A stretch of DNA of 64,000 nucleotides from the NCBI GenBank assembly GCA_022767345.1, contig JALEOD010000045.1, positions 23,659 through 87,658 of the forward strand, written 5' to 3'. Positions 60,154 through 64,000 of this stretch are shown piece after piece; the stretch's first letter is position 1; every line of letters begins with the position of its first letter. Origin of the DNA: Emergencia sp. (GTDB lineage: Bacteria; Bacillota; Clostridia; Peptostreptococcales; Anaerovoracaceae). Under the pieces are notes generated by a model. The model saw only the letters and a list, made by a program, of their open reading frames with translations, was not told where the DNA came from and searched no databases. The position numbers were made by a program, and so were the translations under genes.

Positions 60154-61422
60154 ATGTATCAGGAAATATCCAGAAATTTGTTGGCATTTTTAGACGCGAG
60201 CCCCAGCTGTTTCCATGCGGTAAAGAACATGGCAGACACGCTGGAATCCAACGGTTTTACGAAACTTTGTGAAGAAGAAAAGTGGTCCCTTGCCCCCGGC
60301 GGCAGCTATTTTGTCACGCGCAATGACTCTTCCATCATCGCATTTACCATTCCGGCAGGCGGCGTCAGCGGCTTTCGCATCATGGCAAGCCACAGTGACT
60401 CCCCCACTTTTAAAGTAAAAGAAAGCCCTGAAATTACAATAGAAAATCACTATACCAGACTCAATGTAGAGCGCTACGGCGGCATGATTTACAGCGCATG
60501 GCTGGACCGTCCTCTCTCCGTTGCGGGCCGCATCGTTGTAAAAGACGGTGATAAATTTGTAACTAAACTGGTAAATATTGACCGGGATCTGCTGCTGATT
60601 CCAAACCTTGCCATTCACATGAACAGGGAAATAAACAACGGCTATAAATATAACCCGCAGAAGGACTTACTGCCCCTTTATTCCGCTTCTCCTGCCAAAG
60701 GCTCTTTTATGAAGATGATTGCAGTGGCAGCAGATGTACAGCCGGAGGATATTCTCGGTCACGATTTATTCCTTTACAATAGACAACAGGGTACCGTCTG
60801 GGGTGCTTCCAACGAATTTATTTCCAGTGCCAAACTGGATGACTTGCAGTGCGCTTTCGCATCTTTGCAGGGATTTTTGCAAGGTAAAAAGGAAAAATAC
60901 GCAGCAGTCCACTGCGTCTTCGATAACGAGGAGGTCGGCAGCGAAACTAAGCAAGGCGCTGCTTCCACATTCTTAAATGATACCCTCACCCGCATCTGCG
61001 AAAGTCTTTCCATGACCCGTGAGGATTATTTAGTTGCCATCGCAAAGAGTTTTCTCGTTTCTGCTGATAATGCCCACGCTGTGCACCCCGCTTATGCAGA
61101 TAAGGCAGACCCAACCAACCGACCTTATATCAATGAAGGCATCGTTATCAAGTACAACGGCGACCAAAAATACTGTACTGACGCGATTTCCTCTGCCATG
61201 TTCAAAGATTTGTGCAAGAACTGCGGTGTGTCCATTCAGACATTTGCCAATCGCTCAGATATGGCGGGCGGCTCAACACTGGGCAATATCTCAACGTCCC
61301 AGGTCGCGCTGAACTCCGTCGATATCGGACTGCCGCAACTGGCAATGCACTCCCCTTACGAAACCGGCGGCATCAAAGACACTGCGGATTTGATTCAGGT
61401 GGCAGCTGCACTGTTCGCATAA
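60154..61422 (+). CDS. M18-family aminopeptidase
   Basis: The 422-residue metallopeptidase trims N-terminal residues from peptides in the cytoplasm. Zinc-site motifs are ASHSDSPTFKVK near residue 88, VFDNEEVGSETKQGA near 257 with the catalytic Glu, and SADNAHAVHPAY near 308. SDMAGGSTLGNI and GLPQLAMHSPYET near the C-terminus are also typical. The length matches other bacterial M18 enzymes. A perfect AAGGAGG site and a strong promoter precede it, and a structured terminator follows, so it is a single-gene unit. Confidence 0.95.
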   Translation: MYQEISRNLLAFLDASPSCFHAVKNMADTLESNGFTKLCEEEKWSLAPGGSYFVTRNDSSIIAFTIPAGGVSGFRIMASHSDSPTFKVKESPEITIENHYTRLNVERYGGMIYSAWLDRPLSVAGRIVVKDGDKFVTKLVNIDRDLLLIPNLAIHMNREINNGYKYNPQKDLLPLYSASPAKGSFMKMIAVAADVQPEDILGHDLFLYNRQQGTVWGASNEFISSAKLDDLQCAFASLQGFLQGKKEKYAAVHCVFDNEEVGSETKQGAASTFLNDTLTRICESLSMTREDYLVAIAKSFLVSADNAHAVHPAYADKADPTNRPYINEGIVIKYNGDQKYCTDAISSAMFKDLCKNCGVSIQTFANRSDMAGGSTLGNISTSQVALNSVDIGLPQLAMHSPYETGGIKDTADLIQVAAALFA

Positions 61423-61434
61423 GATATAGAAAAG

Positions 61435-61508
61435 AAAAAGCTTTCGTCTCTCAGCGGTATTCGGTGGTAAGCCACCATCTGCTTGAGATTCGAAAGCTTT
61501 TGTTTTTT
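61435..61508 (+). terminator. structured terminator after the M18 gene
   Basis: AAAAGCTTTCG (61436-61446) pairs with CGAAAGCTTTT (61491-61501). The loop contains a further GGTGG/CCACC hairpin, and TTTTTT follows. Confidence 0.85.
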
Positions 61509-61535
61509 ATGCGGTGTGACAATTTATATGGCAAT

Positions 61536-62510
61536 TTATCCCAGAATCTGAATTCCCACAGGAAGCCACAGCGGCACTACAAAGGTCAGAATGGTTCCGC
61601 TGATCAGCGCTACCATGGAAAGCTCCGGTCCGACAAAACGGCTGACCGGCACCAACATGGAATCCATACAGCCGGCAGCGCCCGAAGCGATGGGACTGCC
61701 CTTACTGATTTTGATAAGAACCGGCAGCAGTGCCACAGTCAGCACGTCCCGCAGAATATTTACAATGAACCCATAAGTTCCGGCTTCAATACCAAAGTTC
61801 TCTGTCATCGTCGCTCCGGTCAAACTGTAATAGCCCATACCACTTGCCGAAAGCACTGCCCAGTTTGTCGGAACGCTGAGCACTGCACCCGCTATCATTC
61901 CCCCAAGCAGACACCCCGCAAAAATCCCTGCAGGCATGAAAAGCACGCGAAATCCCAAACGACGAATATAACTGAATACGCTTTTATTAGCAGCAAGGCT
62001 GATACCTACACCAGTATAAAGAAAAATCAGGCAGCCGGTCAGCATCGTGTCCAGCAGGCTCTCCTGTATATTCTGCAAAAAGAATCTGCCTGCCACAATG
62101 CCTGCCGCAATACACCCAGGCATGATAACAATCAAAGGTGAAAAGCTGTTTTCTTCTTCAGCATCTGACTTACTTCCGGAAACAGCCCCCAGTGCTGCAC
62201 ACTCCTCTTCTTCCATATGCAGCTGCAGGCGAATTTTTTCAAGCGGCATAATCGTTTTTTCTAAAAGTACCGTGACCAGCACGCTGCAGACTACTGCACT
62301 CAGAGAAATGAGAAAGCAGTTCAGGCCAATCAAGTCCAAGCTTCCCATCACCTCTTCACTGGTTCCGATGTTGACGCCGATTACCACCATCAGCATAAAC
62401 AGCGCCAGATTTGTCAGATAATCCGCATATTTGAGTATCCGCTCCGGCAATCCCCGCCAGTTGAGCGCAGCGCCTAAAGCAAGACAGATAAAGGGAATAT
62501 AGACGTTCAT
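61536..62510 (-). CDS. LysO-family (DUF340) lysine exporter-like protein
   Basis: The 324-residue membrane protein has about eight helices and the LysO/YbjE layout: MNVYIPFICLALGAAL..., LALFMLMVVIGVNIG near residue 36, FLYTGVGISLA near 165 and GMGYYSLTGATMTE near 225. An acidic cytoplasmic loop (residues 95-120) is longer than in E. coli LysO. The family exports lysine and toxic analogues. The ATG at 62510 follows GAGGTGAG. TTCGAC-18-TATAAT upstream is a fair promoter. No lysine riboswitch is present. Confidence 0.85.
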   Translation of the reverse strand: MNVYIPFICLALGAALNWRGLPERILKYADYLTNLALFMLMVVIGVNIGTSEEVMGSLDLIGLNCFLISLSAVVCSVLVTVLLEKTIMPLEKIRLQLHMEEEECAALGAVSGSKSDAEEENSFSPLIVIMPGCIAAGIVAGRFFLQNIQESLLDTMLTGCLIFLYTGVGISLAANKSVFSYIRRLGFRVLFMPAGIFAGCLLGGMIAGAVLSVPTNWAVLSASGMGYYSLTGATMTENFGIEAGTYGFIVNILRDVLTVALLPVLIKISKGSPIASGAAGCMDSMLVPVSRFVGPELSMVALISGTILTFVVPLWLPVGIQILG

Positions 62511-62677
62511 GCTGCTCACCTCGCTTTTTTAAGTTATTTTCTAATATTATACAGGCTAAAACAGAAAAAGTCGAACACTTTATTCCTTATATATTGGTAT
62601 AAAAACAGAGTCCTTACAGAATCTTCCTGTAAATGCTCCATTACTATTATCAAGTCATCCGGTTTATACCTCTATTA

Positions 62678-63741
62678 TTAATCATTAAATGCTTTTAATC
62701 TGATTGGAACATAACATCTCGTTTTGTCCCCATCATTTATGGTTGGGCTTGCTGATTTTCCTGTAAGCTGATTAAAGGTATATACTCCCGTGTAAGTTTG
62801 CCCCGCAAATTCTCCGGTTGGCACAATTTCATCATTAGGAATCCATGAGGTTTTGCAATTTCCATTTGCTTTACTGAAACCTGCCTGTTCTATGCATGTT
62901 ACTTGACTCTTCTCTGGATCTACCTTTGTTTTTGCAGCATCTGCATATACAATTTTAACGCCTGCAACTAGACGAACATGTCCATATCCGTTTCCACCTG
63001 TAGTTCTAAATAGTAATGCATCTCCAGGCTTAATTGCTGCATATACCTTGCTGTAAATATCCTCTCCTTCTTCGTAGTTACCTTCTGCAGAAAGACCCGT
63101 AACAACCTGTTTCGTCGTAGTAGCATTTTTCCGCGCGCTATAGTATTTTCCGTACTTTCCTACCAGTATGAGATAATCATTCTCATTTTCGCTTGCGATA
63201 ATACCATCGGCAAACATGTTTTTTGTTCTGTATATCTTCCCTGTATCTTTTCTTGCCAAATACACACCTGTCGCGGCTTTCCATGCAAAACCTACAGATG
63301 AAGAGCAGTCAGTTCCATAAATTGAAACGTATTGTGAATCGCTGGCGAGTATCTTTGTCCCCTTTTTTAATGTTATACCGTTCGAATATTCCTCTTCTCT
63401 GTGTACCTGTGAATACGGAATCCCTTTCCGTGGAATCACTTCATTTGCCAGCTTATTATCCCACCGGCAGTTGACTTTTACCTTAGAACTTTCTGTCAGT
63501 TGATTGTTATCATCCTGACCATAGCAATATCGTAATGTTGCAGTCAGCTTCCAAGGCATCTGTGACATTTTAAGCATCTTATCACATGCAGCCGCTCGTT
63601 GTGCAGAGACTGCGGTAATCGTACCCCCATTATCTACTGTATAAGTACCTGCAGCAAAATAGGCTGCGCAGACAACGTTGTCATAATCATACACAACGTC
63701 ACAAGCACAGATACCTTTTTCATGATTTTCTTCATTTTCAT
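62678..63741 (-). pseudogene. secreted NlpC/P60- or CHAP-like peptidase gene with a one-base frameshift in the signal peptide
   Basis: The main frame (62678-63694) encodes 338 residues with YGTDCSSSVGFAWKAATG as the likely catalytic Cys and NGYGHVRLVAGV as the His of a papain-like wall hydrolase; it has no good start. In another frame a GGAGG site and ATG at 63741 begin a perfect signal peptide (MKMKKIMKKVSVLV..., ending TTLSA) that hits a stop at 63634. Restoring one base near 63662-63666 joins the two with an LSA cleavage site. The gene is therefore broken, phase-variable, or affected by a sequencing error. The mature part is otherwise undamaged. Confidence 0.65.
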
Positions 63742-63960
63742 CTTTCCTCCTTTGTAATTTAGCAATTTTTTAGTTCTATATTAATCTATGCCTACCCGCC
63801 TATCCATGTTGATAAATCGACACTTTTCTACAAAGATTTACAATATAGTACACTTTTTTCAAGTTCATTGTGAACTATCGTTTCATTTATCAGTTTTGCG
63901 CACAAAGGCGTATAACTATAATCTTAAAAAAAGAACAAAAAAGAGGGAGGAATTCTTAAA

Positions 63961-64000
63961 ATGAAGAAATTTTTAACAGTGCTTCTTGCATTGTCAGTTG
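63961..64000 (+). CDS. start of a secreted-protein gene (partial)
   Basis: An ATG at 63961 follows GAGGGAGGA by about 9 bases and reads MKKFLTVLLALSV, the beginning of a signal peptide, before the window ends. A TATAAT near 63918-63923 could be its -10 box. It is divergent from the frameshifted peptidase gene. Confidence 0.6.
   Translation, partial: MKKFLTVLLALSV

Noticed and set aside
62511..62677. Lysine riboswitch before the LysO-type gene
   Set aside because: A promoter with TATAAT lies about 30 bases from the start codon, so the leader is too short for that riboswitch.

Overview
The window looks like chromosomal DNA of an anaerobic, endospore-forming member of the Firmicutes, class Clostridia, possibly near the Anaerovoracaceae/Eubacteriales family XIII. 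The signs are a type II fatty acid cluster that uses FabK and no FabI, a GerA/SpoVAF germinant receptor-type protein, a CwlJ/SleB hydrolase beside a GerQ-like protein, a GerMN lipoprotein, the cdaA-cdaR-glmM-glmS order, a two-gene SufC-SufB machine, and strong AGGAGG ribosome binding sites with TTGACA/TATAAT promoters. The lineage is an inference; no rRNA or tRNA gene was seen.

Layout: 0-6.3 kb is an accessory stretch: the tail of an unknown gene, an HxlR regulator divergent from a flavin reductase, a decayed nucleotidyltransferase, an array of palindromic repeats, an MNT/HEPN pair, TetR genes around a MATE pump, and a MarR regulator. From 6.8 to 16.8 kb a single minus-strand operon, acpP-accB-accC-accD-accA-fabH-fabK-(FabK-like)-fabD-fabG-fabF-fabZ, runs from a well-formed promoter that carries two AT-rich palindromes; the MarR gene downstream is a FabT-like candidate for its regulator. 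Malic enzyme, argH, gltX and several gene remnants follow (17-22.4 kb). From 22.4 to 27.4 kb lie spore germination and surface genes. From 27.5 to 35.3 kb is a run of DUF436, ahcY, a GerMN lipoprotein, glmS, glmM, cdaR and cdaA, joining c-di-AMP synthesis to UDP-GlcNAc precursor supply.

From 35.4 to 42.3 kb are hpf, a strong candidate raiA structured RNA directly after comF, then recD2, a CCA/poly(A) enzyme and a YhaM-type nuclease, the last four overlapping. A two-component system (42.4-44.7 kb), a tandem-repeat region, and a PBP with an FHA-SEDS fusion protein (45.3-48.4 kb) suggest envelope control. The remainder holds an SDR reductase with a structured leader, a cation/proton antiporter, small regulators, mutY-sufB-sufC, rarA-mscL, a DUF2089 cassette between two membrane proteins, an M18 aminopeptidase, a LysO-type exporter and a frameshifted secreted peptidase.

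The most notable signals that are not protein genes are: (1) the comF-linked raiA-type RNA at 36731-36914; (2) two families of dispersed, hairpin-forming intergenic repeats, one at 1739-2062 and 36262-36542, the other at 6410-6756 and 44905-45233; (3) a promoter-plus-terminator leader or small RNA before the SDR gene near 49.3 kb; and (4) the palindromes at the start of the fatty acid operon. All coordinates come from reading the sequence; nothing was searched against databases.
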